Source: Candidatus Intestinimonas stercoravium
GTDB taxonomy: Bacteria; Bacillota; Clostridia; Oscillospirales; Oscillospiraceae
Length of the DNA: 44,264 nt
Assembly: GCA_019117605.1 (NCBI GenBank)
Contig: DWZK01000093.1
Span: 1 to 44,264, forward strand
Direction: 5' to 3'
Shown here: piece after piece, positions 28,090 through 37,532 of the stretch
Position numbering within the stretch: the first letter of the stretch is position 1
How the letters are laid out: each line of letters opens with the position of its first letter
Program-made: the position numbers and the translations under genes
Notes under the pieces: model-generated
Told to the model about the DNA's origin: nothing
The model's database searches: none
The model's input: only the letters and a program-made list of their open reading frames with translations

Positions 28090-28455
28090 ACACGACCCCC
28101 TGGCCATCCAACGTGGCCAGGGGGCTACCGGTTTTCCTGGATCTCTACCAAATTCCGTTACCTCTTCTTTCTACAGGATACGCGCCGCCAGTCATTTGCT
28201 CGGAAAAGATACCTTACCTGCAATTACCGCTTCTTACATCTCTCGCACATTCGGTCCTGTCGATCGCGATACTTCGCTAGAGGTCTCCGTGTGCCTTCTC
28301 ACATGGGTGAGTGCTGTAGGTGGATCTGTCAGGAGGTCTTTCGCTGTCTGCTCTTGTCTGGGACACGCGGGCGAATGGTTTGGAGCTCCATATTCACCCT
28401 TTTGAAAAGCTGTTGTGAGTTTCTGTCTCCATGGGACTCACCTCATCCTTTCTGT
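28090..28455 (-). ncRNA. candidate ~360-nt structured non-coding RNA
   Basis: Minus-strand promoter TTGACT-17-TACTAT (28460..28488), no convincing ORF, ends at hairpin CCCCCTGGCCA/TGGCCAGGGGG (28096..28124). Confidence 0.5.
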
Positions 28456-28459
28456 CTAT

Positions 28460-28488
28460 ATAGTACAACATCTCCCGCCATTAGTCAA
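28460..28488 (-). promoter_or_regulatory. strong sigmaA-like promoter firing into 28455..28090
   Basis: Minus strand TTGACT-17 nt-TACTAT. Confidence 0.65.
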
Positions 28489-28534
28489 TTGTTTTTTGTG
28501 AAAAAGATATGGATCTTTTTTGTGCGTTTTATCC

Positions 28535-28564
28535 AAAAAGCGCGGGAGGATACCCTCCCGCGCT
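28535..28564 (-). terminator. terminator of phoH
   Basis: Minus strand AGCGCGGGAGG-gtat-CCTCCCGCGCT followed by TTTT. Confidence 0.85.
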
Positions 28565-28580
28565 CTCAGTCCGGTCCCGT

Positions 28581-29555
28581 TCAGCCGTGCTGTTTGCCCT
28601 TTTTCCGGACCTCGTCCTCCTCGTAGGCCCGGATGATCCGCTGCACGATCACATGGCGCACCACATCGGCCTCTCCCAGGCGGCAGATGGCGATATCCTC
28701 CACGCCCCGGAGGACCCGCATGGCCTCTTTCAGGCCGCTGACCCGGTCGGCGGGCAGGTCGATCTGGGTGATGTCGCCGGTGATGACGATCTTGGAGCCG
28801 AAGCCCAGACGGGTGAGGAACATCTTCATCTGCTCCCGGGAGGTGTTCTGGGCCTCGTCCAGGATGATGAAGGAGTCGTCCAGGGTGCGGCCCCGCATGT
28901 AGGCCAGGGGAGCCACTTCGATATTGCCCCGCTCCAGATATTTGGCGTAGGACTCCGGCCCCAGCATATCGAAGAGGGCATCGTAGAGGGGCCGGAGGTA
29001 GGGATCCACCTTGCTCTGGAGGTCGCCCGGCAGGAAGCCCAGCCGCTCTCCCGCCTCCACAGCGGGCCGGGTGAGGATGATGCGGTTGACCTCTCCGCCC
29101 CGGAAAGCGGCCACGGCGGCGGCCACCGCCAGATAGGTCTTGCCGGTGCCGGCAGGCCCCACCCCCAGGGTGACGGTGTTCTTCTTGATGGCCTCCACAT
29201 ACCGCTTCTGGCCCAGGGTCTTGGGCTTGACCGGCTTCCCCTTGGCGGTGACGCAGAGCACGTCCCGGGCCACCTCGCCGATCTTGTCTTCGTTTCCCGA
29301 CTTGACCAGCTCCAGCACATAGCGGACGTTCTGCTCGTTGATGGGCTCCCCCCGGCCGGAGAGCTCCATCAGGCCCTCGATGGCCTTCACGCCGTGCATG
29401 ACGTCCTCCGCCTCGCCCGATACCTTCAGGGCCCCGTCCCGGTTCACCACCGATACGGAGAGCTCCCGCTCGATCAGTTTCATATTTTCATCGAAGGAGC
29501 CGAAAATGTTGGCGGCTTCTTCCATACGCTCGATGTTGACGGTCTGTTCTATCAA
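28581..29555 (-). CDS. PhoH family ATPase
   Basis: GVGPAGTGKTYLAVAAAVAAFRGGEVNRIILTRPAVEAGERLGFLPGD, DDSFIILDEAQNTS; likely TTG start after GAAGGA RBS. Confidence 0.92.
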   Translation of the reverse strand: MIEQTVNIERMEEAANIFGSFDENMKLIERELSVSVVNRDGALKVSGEAEDVMHGVKAIEGLMELSGRGEPINEQNVRYVLELVKSGNEDKIGEVARDVLCVTAKGKPVKPKTLGQKRYVEAIKKNTVTLGVGPAGTGKTYLAVAAAVAAFRGGEVNRIILTRPAVEAGERLGFLPGDLQSKVDPYLRPLYDALFDMLGPESYAKYLERGNIEVAPLAYMRGRTLDDSFIILDEAQNTSREQMKMFLTRLGFGSKIVITGDITQIDLPADRVSGLKEAMRVLRGVEDIAICRLGEADVVRHVIVQRIIRAYEEDEVRKKGKQHG

Positions 29556-29601
29556 AATTCCTTCGCTCCTTATCCTTCGCGGCGCATCCGGCCCGGTCTG
29601 T

Positions 29602-30837
29602 TCAGGCATCCGCCCCGGGGAGGATCTCTCCCGCCGTACCGGGGAAAGTGACCTCCCGCCCGATCTGCTCCAGGCACTCCGCCTGGAGGGTGACATACAG
29701 CATCCCGTCCGCCGCCCGGGCCGTGAAGGCCGACGAGACCACTTCTCCTCCCTCTCCCAGCTGTTGGGTCAGCCGCTGGGAGAGCTGCGTCTCCAGCAGA
29801 TCCTGGGCCGCGCCGGGGTCCAGCGCCGCCGTCGCCGTCTCATAGGTCCGCCACTCCGTCACCTCCAGGGCCAGGGGCATCTCCCGGCCGCCGGGGAGGG
29901 TGAGCGTATAGACCTTGCTTATTTTATCATATCCCTGCAGGGGGATTCCAGTCTTTCCTAAAATATTTACCCTGTGCCCCAGTACCGTGAGGCTGTACGT
30001 CCGGCCGCTCTCCCCGGTGTAGGCCTTCACCTGGGCGGTGAGAGGGATCTTCCCCTCCAGGCTCCGCCATGTCCGGGCATAGACGCTGCCCCGTGCATGG
30101 ACCAGCCGCTGGCCCGCGTCGGTCTCGGACCACATGGGCTCCTTGAGGTCCATGACCCCGCTGATCAGGATCTCCCCCTCCAGCACCGTGTCCCCCTCCT
30201 GGAAGCAGGGCTGCCCCTCCAGCACCTCCATATGGGTGATGATGCCCGGGGCCTCCGCCACCACATGGGCCGGCGTATGCTCCTCCCGGGTCTCCGGCTC
30301 GGGCAGCTTCTCCCGGACCAGGACCTCCGCCCGGGTGCCGTGGAGGTTCACCGACATCCAGGAGAGCCCGGTGAGCTGGATGAGGGACTCCTGACTGATG
30401 CGCCGCACGTCCAGGCCGGGGCCATAGGCCCCCACCCGCACGCCGTGCCGGGCCAGCTCCGAGAGGATCACCGAGGTGGATACCTGTTGGTTGCCCGAGA
30501 CCTCGATGGTCAGGATGAACTGGGAGAACACGCACACTGCCCCGATGGACAGGACCAGCCCGATCAGCAGGGCATACCGCTTCCGGAACCCCGCCAGGAA
30601 GAAGGGCAGCCCCTCCCCCCGCCGGGCGGCGGCCTCGCACTGGACCTTTTCCGCGATGCGCCGCACCTTGTGCGCATCCCGGCGGGCCGCCCGCAGGCGC
30701 AGCGTATGGGCATCCACCCACTCCAGGTCCCAGAAGGCCACCCGCTGCTGGGCGCAGAGGTTGAGGAACCGCTCCGGGAAGGCCCCGGTCACAGTGAAGG
30801 GGACGCTGCCCCGCAGGAAATTGATGAAGGTCTGCAC
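29602..30837 (-). CDS. yqfD: sporulation protein YqfD
   Basis: 411 aa; FLRGSVPFTVTGAFPERFLNLCAQQRVAFWDLEW; FSQFILTIEVSGNQQVSTSVILSELARHGVRVGAYG; adjacent to phoH and yqfC. Confidence 0.9.
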   Translation of the reverse strand: MQTFINFLRGSVPFTVTGAFPERFLNLCAQQRVAFWDLEWVDAHTLRLRAARRDAHKVRRIAEKVQCEAAARRGEGLPFFLAGFRKRYALLIGLVLSIGAVCVFSQFILTIEVSGNQQVSTSVILSELARHGVRVGAYGPGLDVRRISQESLIQLTGLSWMSVNLHGTRAEVLVREKLPEPETREEHTPAHVVAEAPGIITHMEVLEGQPCFQEGDTVLEGEILISGVMDLKEPMWSETDAGQRLVHARGSVYARTWRSLEGKIPLTAQVKAYTGESGRTYSLTVLGHRVNILGKTGIPLQGYDKISKVYTLTLPGGREMPLALEVTEWRTYETATAALDPGAAQDLLETQLSQRLTQQLGEGGEVVSSAFTARAADGMLYVTLQAECLEQIGREVTFPGTAGEILPGADA

Positions 30838-30849
30838 CGCTCCCCCTCC

Positions 30850-31131
30850 TCAGGTCAGGTCCACACCGGAGATGCGCCCGGTGATGAGCAGCTCCACCCC
30901 GTTCATGGCCCGGAGCTCCAGCCCCTCTCCACGGACCTTCACGATGAGCTTGCCGCCGCTGATGTGGATCTCATCCGTGCCATAGGCCAGGATGCCCTGG
31001 TGGTTCTCCATGCGGAACTGCCGGTCCCCCAGCAGCTCCATCCTGGGCAGCCCCGCCACCACGTCTCCAGGCAGGTCGAACCGCTCCGCCGCCTTTTCCA
31101 GCAGCCCCTCTCTCCGCTCCCGCTTCTCCAC
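30850..31131 (-). CDS. yqfC: YabP/YqfC family sporulation protein
   Basis: 93 aa; LPGDVVAGLPRMELLGDRQFRMENHQGILAYGTDEIHISGG; upstream of yqfD. Confidence 0.88.
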   Translation of the reverse strand: MEKRERREGLLEKAAERFDLPGDVVAGLPRMELLGDRQFRMENHQGILAYGTDEIHISGGKLIVKVRGEGLELRAMNGVELLITGRISGVDLT

Positions 31132-31206
31132 GGCCAGCCCCCCTCTCCCCTGATGTGTATGCGGAAGAGGCCCCTCTCTTGCCTGTCCCCGCGGCCCGCA
31201 AACGAT

Positions 31207-31244
31207 AAGGGGCGCCCGGCAGCATCAGCTGCCGGGCGCCCCTT
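31207..31244 (-). terminator. terminator of the GH3/SLH gene
   Basis: AAGGGGCGCCCGGCAGC-atca-GCTGCCGGGCGCCCCTT, 17-bp arms. Confidence 0.75.
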
Positions 31245-31272
31245 CGGGGATCTTGCTATGCTGTTTTCCGGC

Positions 31273-34200
31273 TCAGATCCTGCTGTAGTTGAGCAGCATC
31301 TGGGCCACCTCGGCGCGGGTGGCGGCCCCGCCGGGGTTGAGCTGGCCGGCCTCGTTGCCGGACAGGATGCCGTTGGACACGGCCCAGCCCATGGCCTCAA
31401 CGGCCCAGGAGGACACGCTGGAGGCGTCGGGGTAGGCGCTCAGGTCCGCCCCGGCGGCGCCGCCGCCGGCGTACCGGTAGAGCATCACGGCCAGCTGCTC
31501 ACGGGTGATGTTCCCCTCGGGATCGAACAGGCCGTTCCCGATACCGGTGACGATGCCCTGCTCCGCGGCCCAGGTCACCGCCTCGGTGTACCACTGGCCG
31601 GCGGCCACGTCGGTGAAGGCGTTGGCGCCGGTGGGGGCGGGCTGGCCCTCCATCCGCCACAGCACGGTGGCCAGCATGGCGCGGCTCATGGGCACGCTGG
31701 GGCCGAAGGTAGTCTCGGAGGTGCCGTTGAAGTAGCCCTGGCCGGTCACATACTCGATGGCCTCAGAGGCCCAGTGGCCGGCGGGCACGTCGGTGAAGGT
31801 GGTGGGAGAGAGCGGAGTCTCGCCGTCATCGATATCGGTGTCGGGGGCCTCGGGCTCAGTGGGCTCGTCGGGCGTCTCACTGCTGCCGGCGGAGCTGCCG
31901 CTGCCGCCGGAGACCACGGTGGAGGCGTTCTCCGCGTCGTGGTCATCGCTGGTGGCGGGCTCATCGGGCACATCGGGCTCGTCGGGCTCATCCACGCCGC
32001 CCAGAGACACGTCCACGGTCTCCTGGAGCACCAGGTCGTCCGTGTCGGAGGAGCTGCCCACATAGATGGTGCGCTCTCCCTCGGCCACGGTCCACTTGCC
32101 CTTGGTGCCGTCGGGGAACTCGATCAGCTCGTCATCGGAGAGGGTGCTGTTCCAGTAGGAGAGGGAGCGCTGGTCCACATGGAAGGTGACCTCCCGGCTC
32201 TCGCCGGGCTGCAGGTCCTTGACCCGCTCATAGCCGGCCAGCTGGAGCTCCGCGCTCTGGATGCCCTCGGGCAGGGCGCTCATATCGGCCTGGCCCAGGT
32301 AGAGCTGGACCACTTCGTCGCCGGCCACATCGCCGGTGTTGGTGACGGTGAAGGTCACGTCGTAGCCCACCTCATCGCCATCCGTGGCATTCTCGGTGAC
32401 GCGCAGGCCGGAGTAGCCGAAGGTGGTGTAGGAGAGGCCGTAGCCGAAGTCATAGAGGGGCTCGATATCCATGGCGTCGTACCAGCGGTAGCCGGTCAGG
32501 ATGCCCTCATCATAGTTGGTGGTGTTGGGACTGCCGCCCATGCCGGGGAAACCGCCGCCGGGGAAACCGCCGCCGGGGAAACCGCCACCGGGGAAACCGC
32601 CACCGGGGAAGTCCCCGCCGGGGAAGTCCCCGCCAGGGAAGTCTCCGCCAGGGAAGCCGCCTCCAGGGCCGCCGGAAGTCCCTTCGTCTCCCTCGTCCTC
32701 ATCAGTCTCGTCGGGCACTTCATACTTGTCGAAGGCCTCGTCGGAATAGGTCAGGAGGGTGTCCTCATCGTGGGCGGGGATGGCGTAGGCCAGCTTGCCG
32801 CCGGGGTTCACCTCGCCGGTGAGCAGGTTCGCGGTGGCCTCGCCGCCGCCCTGGCCGGGGAAATACATCTCCAGCAGGCCGTCCACCTGATCGATCCACT
32901 GGTCCATCACCACGGCGGTGGAGTTGTTCAGCACCACCACCACCTGGTGGCCGTTCTCATGGGCGGCCTCGGCCACGTCCAGGATCAGCTGCTCCTGGTC
33001 CTCGCTCAGGCGGAGGGTGGTCTCCTCCCGGGTGTCGGCGGGATCGGTGGCCTGCCGGTAGGCGAAGACGATGGAGACGTCCTGGGCAGCGGCCACGTCC
33101 AGAGCCTGCTGGTACTGCGCTTCCCGCATGGAGGGGGTGATCCAGGCCAGCCGGACCTGGAGGTCCTTCTCCGCGTAGCCGGCCACTGCGGCCACCACGA
33201 CCTTGTAGTACTTGCCCGCCTCCAGCTCTACGGTGGCGGAGGAGCCGATGTTCATGCCGGTGGCGGTGGGGATGACCTGGCTGTCCGGCCACTGGGCGCC
33301 CTGCCGGCTGGAGGTGCCGCCGAAGGTGACGGTGGTGGGCTCCTCCACGGTCTCGTCGATGCTGTCCAGGCCGTCAGTCATGATGACGCCCTGCATCTGG
33401 CCGCCGATGCCCTCCAGGAGCATGGTGTAGGTGCCGGTCTCGGGGGCCTGGATGTAAGTGGTCCAGGTGTAGGCCACAGGGTCATCCTCGCCCTGATAGG
33501 GGAAGGCGGTGGCGGTGCCCTGGTCCGCGTTCTCGCTCTTGTAGGTGCGGTTGGGCTCGCCATCGATGGTGCCGGTGGTGAAGTCGATATCCGCATCGAT
33601 CTGGGCGAACTCGCCGATCTCGTGGCCGTTCATCTGGGTCTCGCTGACGCCGCCCACCGTGATCTGCTGGCCCTGCTGGTCCTGGCTCTCGCCGCTGCTG
33701 CCGGCAGTGCCATAGGTGCGGGTGACGCCGTTGATGACCACGGAGGCACCGGTCTCCTCCTCGGTGGGCTCGTCGGCAAGGACCTGGACGGTCTCGGCCT
33801 CGTCGGCGGGTGCGTCGGGGGCCTCGGTCTCGCCGGCGGTCTCCTGGACGGTCTCGGTCTCGCCGGCGGTCTCCTGGACGGTCTCGGCCTCGCCGGCGGT
33901 CTCCTCGACGGTCTCGGTCTCGCCGGCGGTCTCCTCGGGGGCCTCGGTCTCGCCGGCGGTCTCCTCGGGGGCCTCGGTCTCGCCGGCGGTCTCCTGGACG
34001 GTCTCGGCCTCGCCGGCGGTCTCCTCGATGGCCTCGGTCTCGCCGGCGGTCTCCTCGACGGTCTCAGCCGCATCGGCGGGCACGCCGGGGGTCTCGGTCT
34101 CGCCGGCGTCGGGATCGGCGGTGAACAGATATTCAGCGGGGATGGGCTCGCCCACCATATCGATGCCCACGGCGCCGTCCACGCGGTCCTCACCCAGCAG

Positions 34201-35271
34201 GTCCACCATGGCCGCATAGGGGCTGGTCATCTCGCTGATCGTGCCGTAGGAGCGCTCGCCGCCCACGCCGGAGATCAGATCCATGCCGCCCACGCCGATG
34301 ATGCCCACAGTGCGGTCATCGCCGTCCACAGCGACGGGGAGCACATCCTCCTCGTTCTTCAGAAGGACGCCGCCCTCCTCCGCGATCTTCTGGGAGCGGA
34401 GGGTGTTCTCAGCTACGATCTCGTCCAGCTCGTCCAGACGCCCCTCCAGCTGGATGACCTCCGGGGGATCGGGGTCCTCCTTGGCCAGGCCGTCGGCGCC
34501 GATCTCCACCCAGTAGAGGTAGCCGGCCCGGCCCAGGGCGGTGAGCACATTGCCCGCGGCCTCGTCCACCATGGCGTCCATCTCCGCCTGGGTGTAGGTG
34601 CCGTCGTCCACCAGGGCCTGGGCGCTCTCCTGGGAGTTGTTGCTCAGGCTGGGCATCTCCACATCGGTGCCGTCATCCAGGGTGAAGCCGCTGTTGCCGC
34701 CCCAGTCGGTGACGGTGAAGCCCACGAAGTTCCACATCTGGCGGAGCACGGTCTCCTGCAGGTAGGAGTGGGCGGAGGCCGCCGTGCCGTTGATCTTGTT
34801 GTAAGAGGACATCATGCCCAGCAGGCCGCCCTCGGTCACCGCCGCCTCGAAGCCGGGCAGATGCAGCTCGTGCATGGCCTGCTCGGAGATCTCGATGTTG
34901 GTGCCGGTACCGGGCGTGGCGTTCTGGGAGAACACGGCGAAGTGCTTGCCCACGGCGATGACGCCCTGGTCCTGCACGCCCTGGGTCTCGCCCACGGCCA
35001 TGTCGGAGAGCAGATAGGGGTCCTCGCCGAACTGGTCCTTGGCCCGGCCGAACTGGGGCATACGGGTGATGTCGAACTGGGTGCCCAGCTGGACGTTGCC
35101 GCCGATGGCCTGGTTCTCGGAGCCGTGGATCACGCCGTACTCATAGGCCATCTCCGGGTCCCAGGTGGCGGCCACCATCTGCTCCTGGGGCGGGTTGGTG
35201 GTGTCCTCCAGATAGTACACGCCGGCGGGGCCGTCGTACATCCGGGACCGGGGCACGCCCAGGCGGGGCAC
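31273..35271 (-). CDS. glycoside hydrolase family 3 with C-terminal SLH domains (main part of a frameshifted gene)
   Basis: GH3 N-domain (MPRLGVPRSRMYDGPAGVYYLED, GFTVTDWGGNSGFTLDDGTDVEMPS), FN3-like domain, SLH repeats (TFTDVPAGHWASEAIEYV..., AFTDVAAGQWYTEAVTWAAEQGIVTGIGNGLFDPEGNITREQLAVMLYRYA). Confidence 0.9.
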   Translation of the reverse strand: MPRLGVPRSRMYDGPAGVYYLEDTTNPPQEQMVAATWDPEMAYEYGVIHGSENQAIGGNVQLGTQFDITRMPQFGRAKDQFGEDPYLLSDMAVGETQGVQDQGVIAVGKHFAVFSQNATPGTGTNIEISEQAMHELHLPGFEAAVTEGGLLGMMSSYNKINGTAASAHSYLQETVLRQMWNFVGFTVTDWGGNSGFTLDDGTDVEMPSLSNNSQESAQALVDDGTYTQAEMDAMVDEAAGNVLTALGRAGYLYWVEIGADGLAKEDPDPPEVIQLEGRLDELDEIVAENTLRSQKIAEEGGVLLKNEEDVLPVAVDGDDRTVGIIGVGGMDLISGVGGERSYGTISEMTSPYAAMVDLLGEDRVDGAVGIDMVGEPIPAEYLFTADPDAGETETPGVPADAAETVEETAGETEAIEETAGEAETVQETAGETEAPEETAGETEAPEETAGETETVEETAGEAETVQETAGETETVQETAGETEAPDAPADEAETVQVLADEPTEEETGASVVINGVTRTYGTAGSSGESQDQQGQQITVGGVSETQMNGHEIGEFAQIDADIDFTTGTIDGEPNRTYKSENADQGTATAFPYQGEDDPVAYTWTTYIQAPETGTYTMLLEGIGGQMQGVIMTDGLDSIDETVEEPTTVTFGGTSSRQGAQWPDSQVIPTATGMNIGSSATVELEAGKYYKVVVAAVAGYAEKDLQVRLAWITPSMREAQYQQALDVAAAQDVSIVFAYRQATDPADTREETTLRLSEDQEQLILDVAEAAHENGHQVVVVLNNSTAVVMDQWIDQVDGLLEMYFPGQGGGEATANLLTGEVNPGGKLAYAIPAHDEDTLLTYSDEAFDKYEVPDETDEDEGDEGTSGGPGGGFPGGDFPGGDFPGGDFPGGGFPGGGFPGGGFPGGGFPGMGGSPNTTNYDEGILTGYRWYDAMDIEPLYDFGYGLSYTTFGYSGLRVTENATDGDEVGYDVTFTVTNTGDVAGDEVVQLYLGQADMSALPEGIQSAELQLAGYERVKDLQPGESREVTFHVDQRSLSYWNSTLSDDELIEFPDGTKGKWTVAEGERTIYVGSSSDTDDLVLQETVDVSLGGVDEPDEPDVPDEPATSDDHDAENASTVVSGGSGSSAGSSETPDEPTEPEAPDTDIDDGETPLSPTTFTDVPAGHWASEAIEYVTGQGYFNGTSETTFGPSVPMSRAMLATVLWRMEGQPAPTGANAFTDVAAGQWYTEAVTWAAEQGIVTGIGNGLFDPEGNITREQLAVMLYRYAGGGAAGADLSAYPDASSVSSWAVEAMGWAVSNGILSGNEAGQLNPGGAATRAEVAQMLLNYSRI
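32541..32670 (-). repeat. 15-bp coding repeat encoding (FPGG[D/G])n
   Basis: PGGGFPGGDFPGGDFPGGDFPGGDFPGGGFPGGGFPGGGFPGGGFPGMGG. Confidence 0.9.
33811..34080 (-). repeat. 30-bp tandem coding repeat, 9 units, encoding (EETAGETE[A/T][P/V])n
   Basis: Exact 30-bp register in the sequence lines, e.g. ctcctggacggtctcggtctcgccggcggt. Confidence 0.93.
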
Positions 35272-35276
35272 ACCGA

Positions 35277-35546
35277 TCAGAGAGCCGGCCTCGCCGTTGG
35301 AGCCGGTCCCGCTGCGCCCAGCAGGGCGAACTTCTCTTCATCTGTCATGGCCTTCAGCAGGGCGTCTACCTTGGCGTCCACCTCTTCGTCGGTCTCTGCC
35401 AGACCGGCCTGGACGTCCTCCCAGGTGTACAGCTCGCCGAAGTCAGGGGCATCGTCCGCGGCCAGCGCACTGGGCACGCTCATGGATGCGGTCACCGAGG
35501 CGGCCACCAACCCGGACAACAGCCTCCTTTTCCAGTTCTTTGGCAC
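35277..35546 (-). pseudogene. signal-peptide/N-terminal fragment of the same GH3 gene, out of frame with 31273..35271
   Basis: VPKNWKRRLLSGLVAASVTASMSVPSALAADD...DALLKAMTDEEKFALLGA then frame is lost; RBS GAGGAG before the GTG at 35546. Confidence 0.8.
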
Positions 35547-35779
35547 AATGATCACTCCTCGCAGTCGCTTTCTTTCCTGCACGGGGAAGATGCCCCGTGT
35601 CATTACATATATTTTACATATCGCGGCGGGAACTGACCAATGCCGATGTGAGATCATGCTATGCGGGATCTTCATAGCCGGGACAGGTGGAGAGGGGCCC
35701 CCGCGCAAGGCGGCCTGCGCTGTCCTCCGGCGGTGGAAAAATACCGAAGCACATGATGTCCGGCCGGAAGATAGAGGAT

Positions 35780-35818
35780 GAGCCCGGGCCCCAGCGAAAC
35801 ACCGCTGAGCCCGGGCTC
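35780..35818 (-). terminator. terminator of mnmE
   Basis: GAGCCCGGGC...GCCCGGGCTC with inner AGCG/CGCT pairing. Confidence 0.65.
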
Positions 35819-35846
35819 CATCCTTGCCGTTGCGGGCGATGAGCGC

Positions 35847-37238
35847 TCACTTGCCCACACAGAAGCGGGAGAAGATCCGGTCCACCACGTCCTCTCTGAC
35901 GGCCCGGCCGGTGAGCTCGGCCAGGGCCTCCAGGGCGTCCTCCACCCCGGTGAGCACCGCGTCGGGGGTGAGCCCGGCCTCCAGGGCCTGTCCTCCCTCC
36001 CGAAGGGCGTCCAGGGCCCTGCGGGCGGCCTCCGCCTGCCGGGCGTTGGTGAGCATGGCCCCCGTCTCTCCCGGGGCGCCGGCGGGGAAGAGGGCGGCCA
36101 CGGCGGCCCCCAGCTCCTCCAGCCCCGCCCCGGTCCGGGCGCTCACCGAGAGCTGGGGGGCGGGGGCCCCATCGGGGAGGCGGAAGGGGAGGGCGTCCTC
36201 CTGGGGCAGGTCCGCTTTGGTGCGCACCAGCAGCGCCCGGGGGCACTTGGAGAGGGCCTCCTCCCACAGGGCCTCCTCGGCGGCCCTGCGGGCGGGGTCC
36301 GGCGGGGCGGAGCCGTCCACCAGCACCAGGGCCAGCTCGGCCTCCTCCAGGGCGGCCCGGCTCCGCTCCACCCCCAGCCGCTCCACCGGGTCGGCGGTGT
36401 CCCGGAGGCCCGCCGTGTCCACTAGGCGGAGGAGCACGCCGCCCAGGGCGCACCGCTCCTCCACCGTGTCCCGGGTGGTGCCGGGGATGTCGGTGACGAT
36501 GGCCCGCTGATAGCCCACCAGGGCGTTGAGCAGGGAGGACTTCCCCGCGTTGGGCAGGCCCACGATGGCGCAGGGGGCCCCACGGACCAGGAAGCGGCCC
36601 CGGCCGTAAGTGGCCAGCAGGGCCTCCAGGTCCGCCGCCGCCCCTTCCATGGTCTCGGAGAGCGCCTGGGCACGGAAGGGGTCGATGTCCTCATCCGGGT
36701 AGTCCAGCACCGCGTGGAAGTGGGCGGTCAGGTCCAGGAGCCGCTGGTACACCCCCTCCACCCGGCGGGAGAGGGCTCCGGTGAGCTGCCCCGCCGCCGT
36801 CCGGGCGGCCTCGGGGGTCTCCGCGTCCAGCAGGTCGGCCACCGCCTCCGCCTGGGGCAGGTCCAGCTTCCCCGCCAGGAAGGCCCGGCGGGTGAACTCC
36901 CCCGGCTGGGCGGGCCGGGCCCCGGCGGCGTACAGGGCCTCCAGCCCCAGAGAGAGCACCATGGGGGAGCCGTGGCAGTGGAGCTCCGCCGTATCCTCCC
37001 CAGTGTAGCTGTGGGGAGCCCGGGACACGGTGGCCAGGACCTGGTCGATGACGTTGCCCTCCCGGTCCAGCAGGGAGCCGTACACCAGCCTCTGGGCGGG
37101 GACCTCCGAGAGGGGACGGCCCGACCGGGCGCGGAACACCCGGTCCGCGGCCTGGATGGCTCCCTCGCCGGACAGGCGCAGGATGCCGATGGCCGCCGGG
37201 GCGGCGGCGGTGGAGAGGGCGGCGATGAGATGGGACAT
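35847..37238 (-). CDS. mnmE: tRNA modification GTPase MnmE
   Basis: Start MSHLIAALSTAAAPAAIGILRLSGEGA; GLPNAGKSSLLNALVGYQRAIVTDIPGTTRD; C-terminus RIFSRFCVGK. Confidence 0.96.
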   Translation of the reverse strand: MSHLIAALSTAAAPAAIGILRLSGEGAIQAADRVFRARSGRPLSEVPAQRLVYGSLLDREGNVIDQVLATVSRAPHSYTGEDTAELHCHGSPMVLSLGLEALYAAGARPAQPGEFTRRAFLAGKLDLPQAEAVADLLDAETPEAARTAAGQLTGALSRRVEGVYQRLLDLTAHFHAVLDYPDEDIDPFRAQALSETMEGAAADLEALLATYGRGRFLVRGAPCAIVGLPNAGKSSLLNALVGYQRAIVTDIPGTTRDTVEERCALGGVLLRLVDTAGLRDTADPVERLGVERSRAALEEAELALVLVDGSAPPDPARRAAEEALWEEALSKCPRALLVRTKADLPQEDALPFRLPDGAPAPQLSVSARTGAGLEELGAAVAALFPAGAPGETGAMLTNARQAEAARRALDALREGGQALEAGLTPDAVLTGVEDALEALAELTGRAVREDVVDRIFSRFCVGK

Positions 37239-37532
37239 GGTGAGGACCTCCTGTGGGGACCGGGCGGGCCCTTTTTGAAAAACAGGCCCGCCCGGAGAGA
37301 AAAATAGAAGATCGTCGAAAACGCCGTGTAAGGTGTCCTTGACAGGTTGATTATGTCTACTCGATCGCATACAGAGGAGTTTCCACCGGCCTGCGGATGG
37401 ATGTGGAAGATCCGGTGGAAAATGTGCAAAACCCTTGTGGATACTGAAAGTGGGGCGGAGATCGCTCCCGCCCGGGGGATGGATATACGATCGTATATGC
37501 CCCGCCAAAGGCGGAGGAGACATAACGTCCGG

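Noticed and set aside
28196-28626. Plus-strand ORFs of 69 and 111 aa
   Set aside because: Antisense to the candidate ncRNA and the phoH 3' end; no RBS or recognisable domain
33811-34080. CRISPR-like 30-bp regular repeat
   Set aside because: No spacers; units are contiguous and encode an in-frame decapeptide inside GH3
29974-35781. 1935-aa plus-strand ORF
   Set aside because: Antisense to yqfD, yqfC and the GH3 gene, which have clear homology; high-GC codon bias removes stops on the opposite strand
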